A stretch of DNA of 64,000 nucleotides, taken from the NCBI GenBank assembly GCA_031421635.1, contig JANOPA010000106.1, forward strand, positions 1 through 64,000, in the 5' to 3' direction. The DNA is from JAPOKJ01 sp031421635 (GTDB taxonomy: Bacteria; Pseudomonadota; Gammaproteobacteria; Burkholderiales; Burkholderiaceae_E). A program made the translations under genes and the position numbers. The notes below the pieces were generated by a model, which saw only the letters and a program-made list of their open reading frames with translations, was not told the origin of the DNA and did not search any database. Below are positions 1-7,640 of the stretch, piece by piece. The number at the start of each line of letters is the position of its first letter. Position 1 is the stretch's first letter.

Positions 1-1172
1 ATCGTAAAATCAATCACCGTAACGCCCGCCAACGGGAGTGAGTCTGCTTGTCCCGATGCGCTTGCCTTTGCGGTGCAATTGTCATCCGCAGCCCGGCACG
101 GGCTATCCAGCTTTTGCAGGACGGGCGTGCGACTCAAGCCAAACGGGGTTCTCGGCACCTGGAAAATTTTGCCGCCTGTCTCAAACCAGCCGAGGGACTC
201 TCTTTCCTTAAATATCGGATGAGCAAGAATGCCTTCAGCATCCGGCACAACCACTAACGGAATCTTGAATTCGCGTCCGATTTCAGCCCATTCAAAAGCC
301 GTCTTTCGGGCCAGGGCCAGGGCCATGGCAGCCTCAATTTCATCGAGACGATCAAATCGTAACTCGCGGGTGACGAGCCGCACATCGGCTGCCTGCTCAA
401 GCAGCTCCAAAGCCTTACATACCGAACGCCATTGATCCGGTGTCGTGACCGTGATGCCGACCCAGCCTTCCTTACAGGGATAAATGCCCACCGGACCATT
501 GGGCGAATAGCGATTCACACCACAACGTCGCATGGGGACGCTGTCCCGTTCGAAAAACCCAAGATGCATTTCGGAAAGCGCGAGATTGGCCTCCAGAATA
601 TTGACTTCGAAACGCCGGGCTTGACGGCGCGGCGCGGCCAACAAGGCAGCACAAGCAGAGATATAGGCCGTGACCCCGCCCATCGAACTGGCATGCCGAT
701 CACCCAGATAGGTCGGTGGCCCCTCAGCTTTACCCGCCATGTGGGGAAGTCCAGTCAGAGCCTGCACTATCAAATCGCTGCCTCGCCAGTCGCGACAAGG
801 CCCATGTTTACCAAACCAAGAGAGTTCAACGCTAGCCACTCTTGGTGAAAGGATCAAGGCATCAACACCCGAGGCTTCGCCGACAATGACCAGATCTGCT
901 GTGGTACTGAGCTGGGCAAGGCCTGAGCGGTCGTCGCTACAGGGCAGGATTTGCTTACCCGCATTGAGGTAGGCTCCATAAGCTCGGTCAGCTTCGGTCG
1001 GTTCCAATCCAGAGTTGCCCGCATTATTTGCGCGCACAATACCCTCCAGTCGACTCTCCTCGGATCTCGCCGTCACACGGACCTGTGCTCCGGCGTCGAC
1101 CAGTAAGCGACCACAATAACCAGCCGCGGCACCACCCCCGATTTCAAGTACGTGAAAGCCTGCCAAGGGCAT
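1..1172 (-). CDS. CaiB/BaiF family CoA-transferase, N-terminal part of a probable tandem-domain protein (partial)
   Basis: An open frame runs leftwards from an ATG at 1172 to the window edge without a stop, about 390 codons. It opens with MPLAGFHVLEIGGGAAAGY, the usual start of family III CoA-transferases, which move CoA between carboxylic acids. The motif LGDRHASSMGG fits the region of the catalytic aspartate in CaiB/formyl-CoA transferase. After about 380 residues, near the edge, LPLAGVTVIDFT appears; this looks like the start of a second CaiB domain, so the gene probably encodes two fused copies. It lies 55 bases after an acyl-CoA dehydrogenase on the same strand and probably activates or recycles CoA thioesters for that pathway. 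The family is clear, the substrate is unknown, and the second domain is an inference from a few residues. Confidence 0.85.
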   Translation of the reverse strand, partial: MPLAGFHVLEIGGGAAAGYCGRLLVDAGAQVRVTARSEESRLEGIVRANNAGNSGLEPTEADRAYGAYLNAGKQILPCSDDRSGLAQLSTTADLVIVGEASGVDALILSPRVASVELSWFGKHGPCRDWRGSDLIVQALTGLPHMAGKAEGPPTYLGDRHASSMGGVTAYISACAALLAAPRRQARRFEVNILEANLALSEMHLGFFERDSVPMRRCGVNRYSPNGPVGIYPCKEGWVGITVTTPDQWRSVCKALELLEQAADVRLVTRELRFDRLDEIEAAMALALARKTAFEWAEIGREFKIPLVVVPDAEGILAHPIFKERESLGWFETGGKIFQVPRTPFGLSRTPVLQKLDSPCRAADDNCTAKASASGQADSLPLAGVTVIDFT

Positions 1173-1227
1173 CGGTGTAGCGCCTTTCAATGATCCGACC
1201 CGCAGCTCGTTATGCTCTGCGGAGTCA

Positions 1228-2328
1228 CTAAATTCGGCCCTTACCGAGATCAAGAAAGCCACGGGACAAATTGACTCTTAAGGTGTCGCTCTCGCCCTCG
1301 GCTAGGCGCAAACTACGTAGGCGCCGAAAAGCGGCTTCCACGGGATGCCCGACGACCAAGGCTTCACCGCCGATCAGTTGAATGGCCAAGTCGGCCACCT
1401 GGTTCGCCACCTCACTGGCAAAGACCTTGGCCGCAATCGTTTCGTTGACTACGTTCTCACCCGCATCAGTCAGCCTGGCCGTGCGATACACCATGGAACG
1501 CGCTGCGTAGGCAGAAATTCGCATATCGCCAAAACGCAGTCGCACGCGTTCAAACTCGCCTTTGCTACTGCCGCGACGTTGCTTGCGAAGATCGGTGGCC
1601 ACAAGCTCAATCAACCAGGCACTCGTACCAACGCAGTCCGCCGCCAACGCACGCCGCACCGCGCTAATTTTGTCGAGAGCTCTGGAGCGGCCGTCACCAG
1701 GGGTGCCAATCGCATGATGGCGCGGCACCCGCACCTCCTCGAAACGAAAGGCTGCATGCTGACTGCCCTCTAACGAGCTAAAACGACGCGAGACACTGAC
1801 ACCGGGAAGGTCGGTATCAATGATGACCATCGACGGACCTTCGCCCTCAATCTCAAGCATCGTCGTCAAAAACGAGGCGTCGAGCCCCCCCGTGACGTAG
1901 GACTTCTGCCCGCTGATCACCAGCTCGTCGCCCTCGATACGGGCCCAGGTGGGTCGTTCAGCGCCACCCGGCTCAGTGAACGCAAAACCGGCACGCTTCT
2001 CGCCCGCCAAAAGAGGTAATAAATGCGTAGAGCGCAATGGCTCCAGGACATTTGCAAGCACCCCAGCATCAGCCCCCAGCACTCCCGACAAATGACCCAC
2101 ACCGTGGCAGGCCAAGGCCTCACGCACCACCAGCAACTTCAGTGCACTGGTTCGATCATCCTGGGTCAGGCCATAAATACCGGCGGCCTTGCAAGCCACT
2201 CGTACTTTTTCAGTGCGCTGCTTGGGATCGAGTGAGGCGTCGTCCCGCAGTCCGATCAGGGTTTCTCGCGCCAAGGTGTTTACCTGCGCCTGCAGGCTCT
2301 TTAGATCATCGGAAATAAACTCGGGCAT
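1228..2328 (-). CDS. acyl-CoA dehydrogenase family protein
   Basis: About 366 residues with the acyl-CoA dehydrogenase layout: a helical N-terminal part, a middle beta domain (FAFTEPGGAERPTW, then ISGQKSYVTGG) and a C-terminal helical domain ending near LRLAEGESDTLRVNLSRG. Known members of the family use FAD to oxidise acyl-CoA to enoyl-CoA. The glutamate in AEGESD sits where many members carry the catalytic base (usually YEGTSE). I start at the ATG at 2328, because the longer frame begins with TTG one codon upstream. The gene lies between an enoyl-CoA hydratase and a CoA-transferase on the same strand, so it probably belongs to one beta-oxidation-like operon. It is divergent enough that the substrate cannot be named. 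Confidence 0.88.
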   Translation of the reverse strand: MPEFISDDLKSLQAQVNTLARETLIGLRDDASLDPKQRTEKVRVACKAAGIYGLTQDDRTSALKLLVVREALACHGVGHLSGVLGADAGVLANVLEPLRSTHLLPLLAGEKRAGFAFTEPGGAERPTWARIEGDELVISGQKSYVTGGLDASFLTTMLEIEGEGPSMVIIDTDLPGVSVSRRFSSLEGSQHAAFRFEEVRVPRHHAIGTPGDGRSRALDKISAVRRALAADCVGTSAWLIELVATDLRKQRRGSSKGEFERVRLRFGDMRISAYAARSMVYRTARLTDAGENVVNETIAAKVFASEVANQVADLAIQLIGGEALVVGHPVEAAFRRLRSLRLAEGESDTLRVNLSRGFLDLGKGRI

Positions 2329-2389
2329 CAATGCTCAACTTGCAGAAAACGAGGTCATGGGGCCGTATCACTCTTCATAGATACTGATT

Positions 2390-3217
2390 TTAGCGGCCTT
2401 TAAAAACCGGCTCACGCTTCTCCACAAAGGCTTTCGTTGCTTCGCGATGGTCCTCGCTTTGCCCGCAATGGACATGATGAGTCGCCTCCAAATCAAGGCA
2501 ATCGTCGACATCGCCAGACAGGGCTCGATTGAGGTTTTCCTTCATGTAGCGATAAGCGATGCTCGGTCCATTGGCGAGGCGCAGCGCAATCTCGCGAGTT
2601 TTGGCGGCCAAGGCTTCGGGACCGCACACCCAGTTCGTCAGGCCTAAGCGTAAGGCCTCATCGGCACTCACCCGCTCGGACAGAAAGTACAGCTCGCGGG
2701 CCTTGGCCGCACCCACCAATTGAGTCATGAAATAAGTGCCGCCATAGTCTCCAGAGAACCCCACCTTCGCAAAAGCAGTCGTCATGATGGCCGTGTTCGC
2801 CATGATGCGCAGATCGCAAGCCAAGGCCAGAGACAGTCCGGCGCCGGCAGCCGCTCCGGGCAAAGCGGCCAGGGTGGGTTTAGGCATCTTGAACAATTTT
2901 CCGGCCGTGGCTCGCTGCGCTACACGCTGCTTGTGGATAGCCCCGTCAATGGTGTTGTCACCCACCGTGCCATCGCCACGGGCCGCCATTCCTTTGACAT
3001 CGCCTCCTGCACAAAACCCTTGGCCGGATCCAGTGAGCACAATGCATTTCACGGCCGAGTCAAGCTCCGCCGAGGCCAGTTGAGCGGCCAGGGCCGCATT
3101 CATTTCACGCGACATGGCGTTGCGGGCCTCAGGTCGATTCAGGGTTAAGGTGAGCACCCCTGAATCGAGGCTTGCCAATAAGTCTTGAGTACCAGTATCG
3201 ATCTGTTTCGATTCCAT
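2390..3217 (-). CDS. enoyl-CoA hydratase/isomerase family protein
   Basis: A crotonase-fold protein of about 275 residues. Visible hallmarks are TLNRPEARNAMS near the N-terminus, the oxyanion-hole segment GFCAGGDVKGM, and PGAAAGAGLSLALACDLRI followed by VGFSGDYGGTYF. The second position, often a catalytic glutamate in hydratases, appears here as aspartate in SGDYGG, as in several isomerase-type members, so hydratase versus isomerase is open. The frame can be extended to a TTG at 3247, but the ATG at 3217 is the more likely start. It closely resembles the crotonase gene at 11329, and the two look like paralogues. It shares strand and short spacing with the acyl-CoA dehydrogenase downstream and the Nudix gene upstream. 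Confidence 0.88.
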   Translation of the reverse strand: MESKQIDTGTQDLLASLDSGVLTLTLNRPEARNAMSREMNAALAAQLASAELDSAVKCIVLTGSGQGFCAGGDVKGMAARGDGTVGDNTIDGAIHKQRVAQRATAGKLFKMPKPTLAALPGAAAGAGLSLALACDLRIMANTAIMTTAFAKVGFSGDYGGTYFMTQLVGAAKARELYFLSERVSADEALRLGLTNWVCGPEALAAKTREIALRLANGPSIAYRYMKENLNRALSGDVDDCLDLEATHHVHCGQSEDHREATKAFVEKREPVFKGR

Positions 3218-3289
3218 AATATTTGCTCTTAATTGTCCGTGGTTCAAGTCACTCGAATGGTATGTTTGGGCCGCGCTGGTCTCGCGCGC

Positions 3290-4099
3290 CTAACCAGCCC
3301 GCTCCGGCAATCTCTGTTCATACAACGAATATCCGAGGTCCTGAGGAATACACACATAGCGCCCGTCAGCACGTTTTTCAGACCACGGCATGATTGGTTC
3401 CACGGACCTTGCTTGTGCGCCTGCGAAGGCAGCGGCCACACTGTTGTACTGCGCCAAACGAACCACATTCGAAAGGGTCGGAAAAATAACCGTGCGCGTA
3501 TTGTTTTCCGCATCTTGAATGACTTGCTTGGGCCGAATCCAAACCGAATCGACATTCTCATGTCCATCATGGTCAGCGATTTGCCCGGCAGGTACCCGCG
3601 CCAGGTAGAAGTGCGTATCAAAGCGCTTAGGCATCATGGGCGGCGTGATCCAGTGCGAGTAATGCACCAAATCGTCACTAGCAAGGGTCAAGTCGCCCGT
3701 GGCAACAATCTCAGCCATCGTTAAGGACTGTGCGTTGAGACCCGCGCGCCATGCCTCGCTAAGCCGATCAGGAGTAAGCGCAGCTCCCAGGCGATCTCTT
3801 GCCAGGAGAATGCCCGATTCTTCGAACACCTCCCGTATCGCTGCTGCACGAAGTTTCGACTGAATCGGCGTGCTTTCCGGATAGGCCGCTAAACGTGACA
3901 GCACCCTCTCGTCTTCGTCCTGTCGATCAAGTTTTCCGCCAGGAAAAACCAGCGCGCCCGAGGCGAAGTCAATCTGATGATGGCGTACTACCATGAAGAC
4001 TTCCAACCCCTCCGGCCCATCGCGCAAAAGCAAAATGGTTGCTGCTGGAATCGGAACAGACGCCTCGGCCGTGACGGGCTTGGCAGTAGGATCAGCCAC
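3290..4099 (-). CDS. Nudix hydrolase with a split Nudix box (NUDT19-like)
   Basis: 269 residues. The Nudix signature is present but stretched: FPGGKLD at about 53-58 and REVFEESGILL at about 89-99, with some 30 residues inserted between the halves. This split box is known from the NUDT19/RP2 branch, several members of which cleave CoA and acyl-CoA. A role in CoA turnover would fit the acyl-CoA genes immediately downstream, but that is inference. The start is GTG, supported by GGAG eight bases upstream and an in-frame TGA just before it. It appears to be the first gene of the unit running down to the CoA-transferase. Confidence 0.85.
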   Translation of the reverse strand: MADPTAKPVTAEASVPIPAATILLLRDGPEGLEVFMVVRHHQIDFASGALVFPGGKLDRQDEDERVLSRLAAYPESTPIQSKLRAAAIREVFEESGILLARDRLGAALTPDRLSEAWRAGLNAQSLTMAEIVATGDLTLASDDLVHYSHWITPPMMPKRFDTHFYLARVPAGQIADHDGHENVDSVWIRPKQVIQDAENNTRTVIFPTLSNVVRLAQYNSVAAAFAGAQARSVEPIMPWSEKRADGRYVCIPQDLGYSLYEQRLPERAG

Positions 4100-4568
4100 A
4101 GTGTTTACTCCAGATCATCTTTACTTGACTACAATCCCCTGAGCCTAACCGATTTCAGAATCTTTTAAACGCTGGCATCTCGCTCACAAAGCTTACTCGT
4201 TGGTCGCTGCTTGAATCTCATACTCACCTCCACCGAGCAGCACAAAGTCGTTAGCGGCTTACAGGTGGGTATCTTCGTTGCGGCGCTGGACTCTACCTTC
4301 TCAGAATGTCGGGCGGACCGGACGCGGCTTTGTTGCACGGATTCAAGTGGGTGTTTATCTGGATGTCGATCGCTTTGCTGCTGTCGGCACTGTCGCAATG
4401 CGCTTGCCCGCAAAACATTCCAAGGTCTGAACCACTCGTCAGGGCTCTGTTACCACTTGCAACAAGGTTTACGTGCCAAGTATGGACGCTTGCGCCACAA
4501 ATCGGCAAGATCGCTTTATTGGCTTCAAACCGCCAATGTGCCCAATCGCTTTGCAAAGGAAGTACCCC
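4100..4568. other. intergenic region without a supported gene
   Basis: About 470 bases between the divergent Nudix gene and the small exported protein. Several short frames cross it on both strands, including one of 198 codons on the minus strand that also runs antisense through the following gene. None shows a family resemblance, a convincing start or a ribosome binding site. It presumably holds the promoters of both flanking genes; no clear -35/-10 pair or hairpin stood out. Confidence 0.5.
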
Positions 4569-4934
4569 ATGAAATTTTCCCCAAAAACCACACTTTCGGT
4601 GCTTGCCATTTGCGCGATGATGTTGGCCTCGGCCGCTCACGCGCAAAGCGCAACGCCTCGTATCGATCAACGTGAAGCCAACCAGGCGACGCGCATTGAC
4701 CAAGGTGTCACCAGCGGACAACTTACGCAGCGCGAAGCCGCCCGCATGCGCGCAGGCCAAACTCATGTACAAAACATGGAAGATCGCGCGAAGGCTGACG
4801 GGACCGTGACCGGCAAGGAGCGCGCCCGTATTGAACATGCTCAAGACGCACAAAGCGCGCGAATTTATCGCCAGAAACATGATCGACAAAAAGACTTAAA
4901 TCACGACGGTCAGCGCGACAAGCCGCAACGTTAA
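4569..4934 (+). CDS. small exported protein with two tandem ~30-residue repeats
   Basis: 121 residues. The start at 4569 is preferred over an upstream in-frame start because GGAAG lies about seven bases before it and the protein then opens with a good signal peptide, MKFSPKTTLSVL to ASAAHAQ. The mature part is short, charged and helical, with a repeated pattern: GQLTQREAARMRAGQ and later GTVTGKERARIEHAQ, each preceded by RIDQ- or RAKAD-type segments. Similar short periplasmic proteins of unknown function are common in betaproteobacteria. No catalytic motif is seen. It stands alone, 75 bases before a DUF2889 gene. Confidence 0.8.
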   Translation: MKFSPKTTLSVLAICAMMLASAAHAQSATPRIDQREANQATRIDQGVTSGQLTQREAARMRAGQTHVQNMEDRAKADGTVTGKERARIEHAQDAQSARIYRQKHDRQKDLNHDGQRDKPQR

Positions 4935-5009
4935 TCACTACGGTCGTCGAACTCCCCGCATCAACGCCTTGGGTGGGAGAGTTGCACGGCACATTTTTGG
5001 AGAGATGGA

Positions 5010-5657
5010 ATGGCGGAGTCATTGACGAATCACTCTTCATTCAGCACGAAAAGTCTGGATGAAATACTGCAACAAAATCATGATGCTGGATGGATTTTGC
5101 CGCCTCCTGATCCCAGGCAGATCGTGCACACCCGAAGCATTGTGTGCCGCAGTTTTCTTCGTGACGATGGTCTTATTGATATCGAGGGTCGCTTTATGGA
5201 TACCCGGCCATTCGAATACCACAGCGAGTGGCGTGGTCTCACAGCCGCCGGTGAAGCTCTTCATCACATGCAGTTGAGAGTCACCCTCGATGGAAGTCGC
5301 CACATTGTGGCCTTAACCTCGGCCATGCCGAATACGCCTTATGTGGGGTGTGACGAGGTCAACCTCAATTTCCAGAGACTGGTGGGACTTTCCATCGGGC
5401 GCGGTTTTCGCAAGGCTCTCCTTGAGCGACTGGGCGGGGCAGAAGGATGCACCCATGTCTTGGGTCTGCTCACCGCCATGTCGGCCGCGGCGGTTCAGTC
5501 GTTTACCTCAAGCTTCTATGCACCACGCAGGCCCGGCACCCCAGCGCGAGTACGGGTCTTCAATCTCGACGCAATGGTCGACAGTTGCTACTCGTATCGC
5601 AAAGAGGGACCGCTGGTCCGTGAAATGAAAGCGGACGAACTCAGCAGAAAAGCGTAG
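5010..5657 (+). CDS. DUF2889 family protein
   Basis: 215 residues matching the DUF2889 pattern: CRSFLRDDGLIDIEGRFMDT, then an AGEALHHM segment, FQRLVGLSIGRGFRKALLER and LGGAEGCTHVLGLL. The family is frequent in proteobacteria, often near CoA-dependent aromatic or acyl degradation genes, and has no established biochemical function. The ATG at 5010 has GGAGAG about five bases upstream. No signal peptide or membrane segment is seen, so it is probably cytoplasmic. It converges with the VOC gene, leaving only 14 bases between the stop codons. Confidence 0.85.
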   Translation: MAESLTNHSSFSTKSLDEILQQNHDAGWILPPPDPRQIVHTRSIVCRSFLRDDGLIDIEGRFMDTRPFEYHSEWRGLTAAGEALHHMQLRVTLDGSRHIVALTSAMPNTPYVGCDEVNLNFQRLVGLSIGRGFRKALLERLGGAEGCTHVLGLLTAMSAAAVQSFTSSFYAPRRPGTPARVRVFNLDAMVDSCYSYRKEGPLVREMKADELSRKA

Positions 5658-5671
5658 TTTCCTGAAGCGCT

Positions 5672-6076
5672 TTAGGCAATCGACAGGAACTCAACCCAAT
5701 TACCGTCAGGATCTTCCACCATGGCAATCCTGACGCCCGGGCGAATTTCCTTGGGTGCAATGGCGATCTTGCTACCCGCTTTTTCGCAAGCCTGTGTGAT
5801 CTCATCCAGATTGGTGACTGTGATGGTCCAATATCGATAACCCGTCCCACCGCCAATCCCGCCGGGAGCCGCCTTGGTCGGGGCGCTAGGCACCACCACC
5901 AATTTGATCAAAGTCTCACCGCAATACATGCGGTGCATCACACCGGGTCCCACCGGCATCGGAATTTCCTTTTCGTATTGAAGTCCGAGCGTATCGCGGT
6001 AGAAGGCCAGCATGGCGGGACCGTTGGTGGTGATGATTCCGAGATCGATCGAATTCTTTTTGAGTGCAATGCCCAT
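5672..6076 (-). CDS. VOC (glyoxalase/bleomycin-resistance fold) family protein
   Basis: About 134 residues from the preferred ATG at 6076; the frame can be extended to an ATG at 6118. I prefer the internal start because AAGGATC precedes it and the protein then begins directly with the fold, DLGIITTNGPAMLAFYRDTLGL. C-terminal hallmarks are VRIAMVEDPDGNWVEFL, where the last glutamate is a usual metal ligand of the family, which covers glyoxalases, extradiol dioxygenases and epimerases. A methylmalonyl-CoA-epimerase-like role would suit the acyl-CoA context but is not shown by the sequence. Confidence 0.82.
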   Translation of the reverse strand: MGIALKKNSIDLGIITTNGPAMLAFYRDTLGLQYEKEIPMPVGPGVMHRMYCGETLIKLVVVPSAPTKAAPGGIGGGTGYRYWTITVTNLDEITQACEKAGSKIAIAPKEIRPGVRIAMVEDPDGNWVEFLSIA

Positions 6077-6257
6077 TTTTGGGTGATCCTTAGTAAGCCT
6101 TGGCAAAATGCCAGTCATTGAAATTTAGGGTGCTTGGCAATTTTCGCCCGAAATCTTGCTGCTAGCGCCCGACCATTCCAAGAATGCGAAAAGTTACCCA
6201 GGCGCCTTGCTGGCAAAATGAAACACTCAACAAATCCGCATCGCGAAAGAGGCCTAA

Positions 6258-6692
6258 ATGAATCGCCGCTCTTGGCTCGCAATAAACGCTTGTCTGGCCT
6301 CGGACCTGGGCCTTGGTTTCCTGAGCTCCGCGGGCATCCTCAGACCCATGCTGTGCATTACCGGTAGCGACGATGGGGACGTTGTAAACAACGGCGCAAC
6401 CCAAGCACAACGAGCGGCCGTATTTGATGCCTTACCCCGAGGCCAGAAAGCGGGGTTAGTCCTCAAGGATGCTGACCACTTCACCTTTGCAGGCCAGGAA
6501 TTGCCGGCGCTTCTGGGTCGGCGCCAAAGGCCTGAGGCTGTGATGCGCCGTCAAACTGAACATCTCAAACAGCTAGCTTTGCTCACAACAGACTGGTGGC
6601 GCTCGCAACTTGAGGGCAATCCCGCCGCCACGCAAAGCTTGGCGGCGCCCAAGATCAGGGAGGATCGAGGCGACGTTTGGATACAGGGTTAG
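6258..6692 (+). pseudogene. remnant of an exported alpha/beta hydrolase with the central part missing
   Basis: 144 codons. The first ~25 residues (MNRRSWLAINACLASDLGLG and FLSSAG) look like a twin-arginine-type signal peptide with GAGG seven bases before the ATG. The rest, from about residue 28, matches only the C-terminal third of dienelactone-hydrolase-like proteins: RPMLCITGSDDGDVV around the acid residue and LKDADHFTFAGQ with the catalytic histidine. The nucleophile elbow (GxSxG) and the first half of the fold are absent. The simplest reading is an in-frame internal deletion that joined the signal peptide to the C-terminal part. Such a protein could not be an active hydrolase. An unrelated function of the leftover ORF cannot be excluded. 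Confidence 0.65.
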
Positions 6693-6702
6693 TGGCCACT
6701 AC

Positions 6703-7521
6703 TCACAGGTCCACAAACTTAGCCACCCGTTTCTCGATTCCCGCACGTACCGCCTCAACTTGATTGGGACCACCCATCACCGCAATTTGCTCATCGGACT
6801 CCGCCTGCAAGATGCGCGCAGCGTCGCCACTCTCCCCAACTTTGAGCAAGCGCTTATTGGCGCGAATCGCATGGGGACTCTTCTGCGCGATGTCCCGCGC
6901 AAGTACAAGAGCCTCCGCATAAGGGTCGGTGCAAACCCGGGTGGCAAATCCGTATTGCTGCGCTTCTGTACCTGAGAACATACGACCGGTGTAAGTCAGC
7001 TCACGAATCACATCGGCGCGCGCGAGCTTTTGCATTAAGTACACGCCGCCCATATCCGGTACTAGGCCCCACTTAATTTCCAGAATCGACATTTTCACGT
7101 CGGCTGTAACCAAGCGTATGTCCGCACCTAAACAGAGTTGAAACCCGCCGCCCAAAGCGACGCCATGCACAGCGGCGATCACCGGTACCGGCACGTCCTG
7201 CCAAACCATGACCGTGTGTTGCGGCGCGTTTGACAAACCGTGGGTGCGAGTCCCAAGACGCATTTGATGGGATACGTTGGCGCTGCCCTCGGCCATGGTG
7301 GCGAAGCGCCCCATATCCAGCCCCGCACAAAACGCGCGCCCTTCGCCTGAGAGTACCACCGCCCGCAAACCTTTTTCTTGACAGAGTCGTTCGCCTGTTT
7401 CGCGTAAAGCCACGAACATGGCATCGTCAAGAGCATTCATTTTGTCCACGCGAATCATGCGCACATCGGCAACACCGTCGGTGATCGTGCAACGCACTCG
7501 TTCATTACTTAAGTTAGACAT
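6703..7521 (-). CDS. enoyl-CoA hydratase/isomerase family protein
   Basis: About 272 residues of crotonase fold: MIRVDKMNALDDAMF, GRAFCAGLDMGRF, AVHGVALGGGFQLCLGADIR and ILEIKWGLVPDMGGVYLM. The GGGFQ segment and aspartate in LVPDMGG fit the isomerase/hydratase branch annotated in betaproteobacteria as crotonase/enoyl-CoA hydratase. The start is set at the ATG at 7521, which has GGAGAGA five bases upstream; the longer frame begins with TTG. It is 119 bases downstream of the acyl-CoA carboxylase gene on the same strand, suggesting joint expression. Confidence 0.88.
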   Translation of the reverse strand: MSNLSNERVRCTITDGVADVRMIRVDKMNALDDAMFVALRETGERLCQEKGLRAVVLSGEGRAFCAGLDMGRFATMAEGSANVSHQMRLGTRTHGLSNAPQHTVMVWQDVPVPVIAAVHGVALGGGFQLCLGADIRLVTADVKMSILEIKWGLVPDMGGVYLMQKLARADVIRELTYTGRMFSGTEAQQYGFATRVCTDPYAEALVLARDIAQKSPHAIRANKRLLKVGESGDAARILQAESDEQIAVMGGPNQVEAVRAGIEKRVAKFVDL

Positions 7522-7640
7522 TTCTCTCTCCATATTCAAGGGAAAATTAATTCAGATCAATCGGTCAAATCGGTTGCTCAGATCGGCAGGGCAGCACGCT
7601 TGCGCCGTGGGTTTGCTGAAATTCTATCTAGGCGTCTCGG

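Noticed and set aside
1345..1773. 142-codon frame antisense to the acyl-CoA dehydrogenase
   Set aside because: A typical shadow frame in GC-rich coding DNA; the dehydrogenase on the other strand has clear family motifs.
4318..4350. Possible insertion-sequence end (GGCTTTGTTGCACGGATTC)
   Set aside because: It vaguely resembles the ends of some IS elements, but no matching inverted end, target duplication or transposase fragment was found nearby.
4293..4889. 198-codon minus-strand frame
   Set aside because: It runs antisense through the small exported protein gene, has no family likeness, no credible start site, and unlike the plus-strand gene no signal peptide or ribosome binding site.
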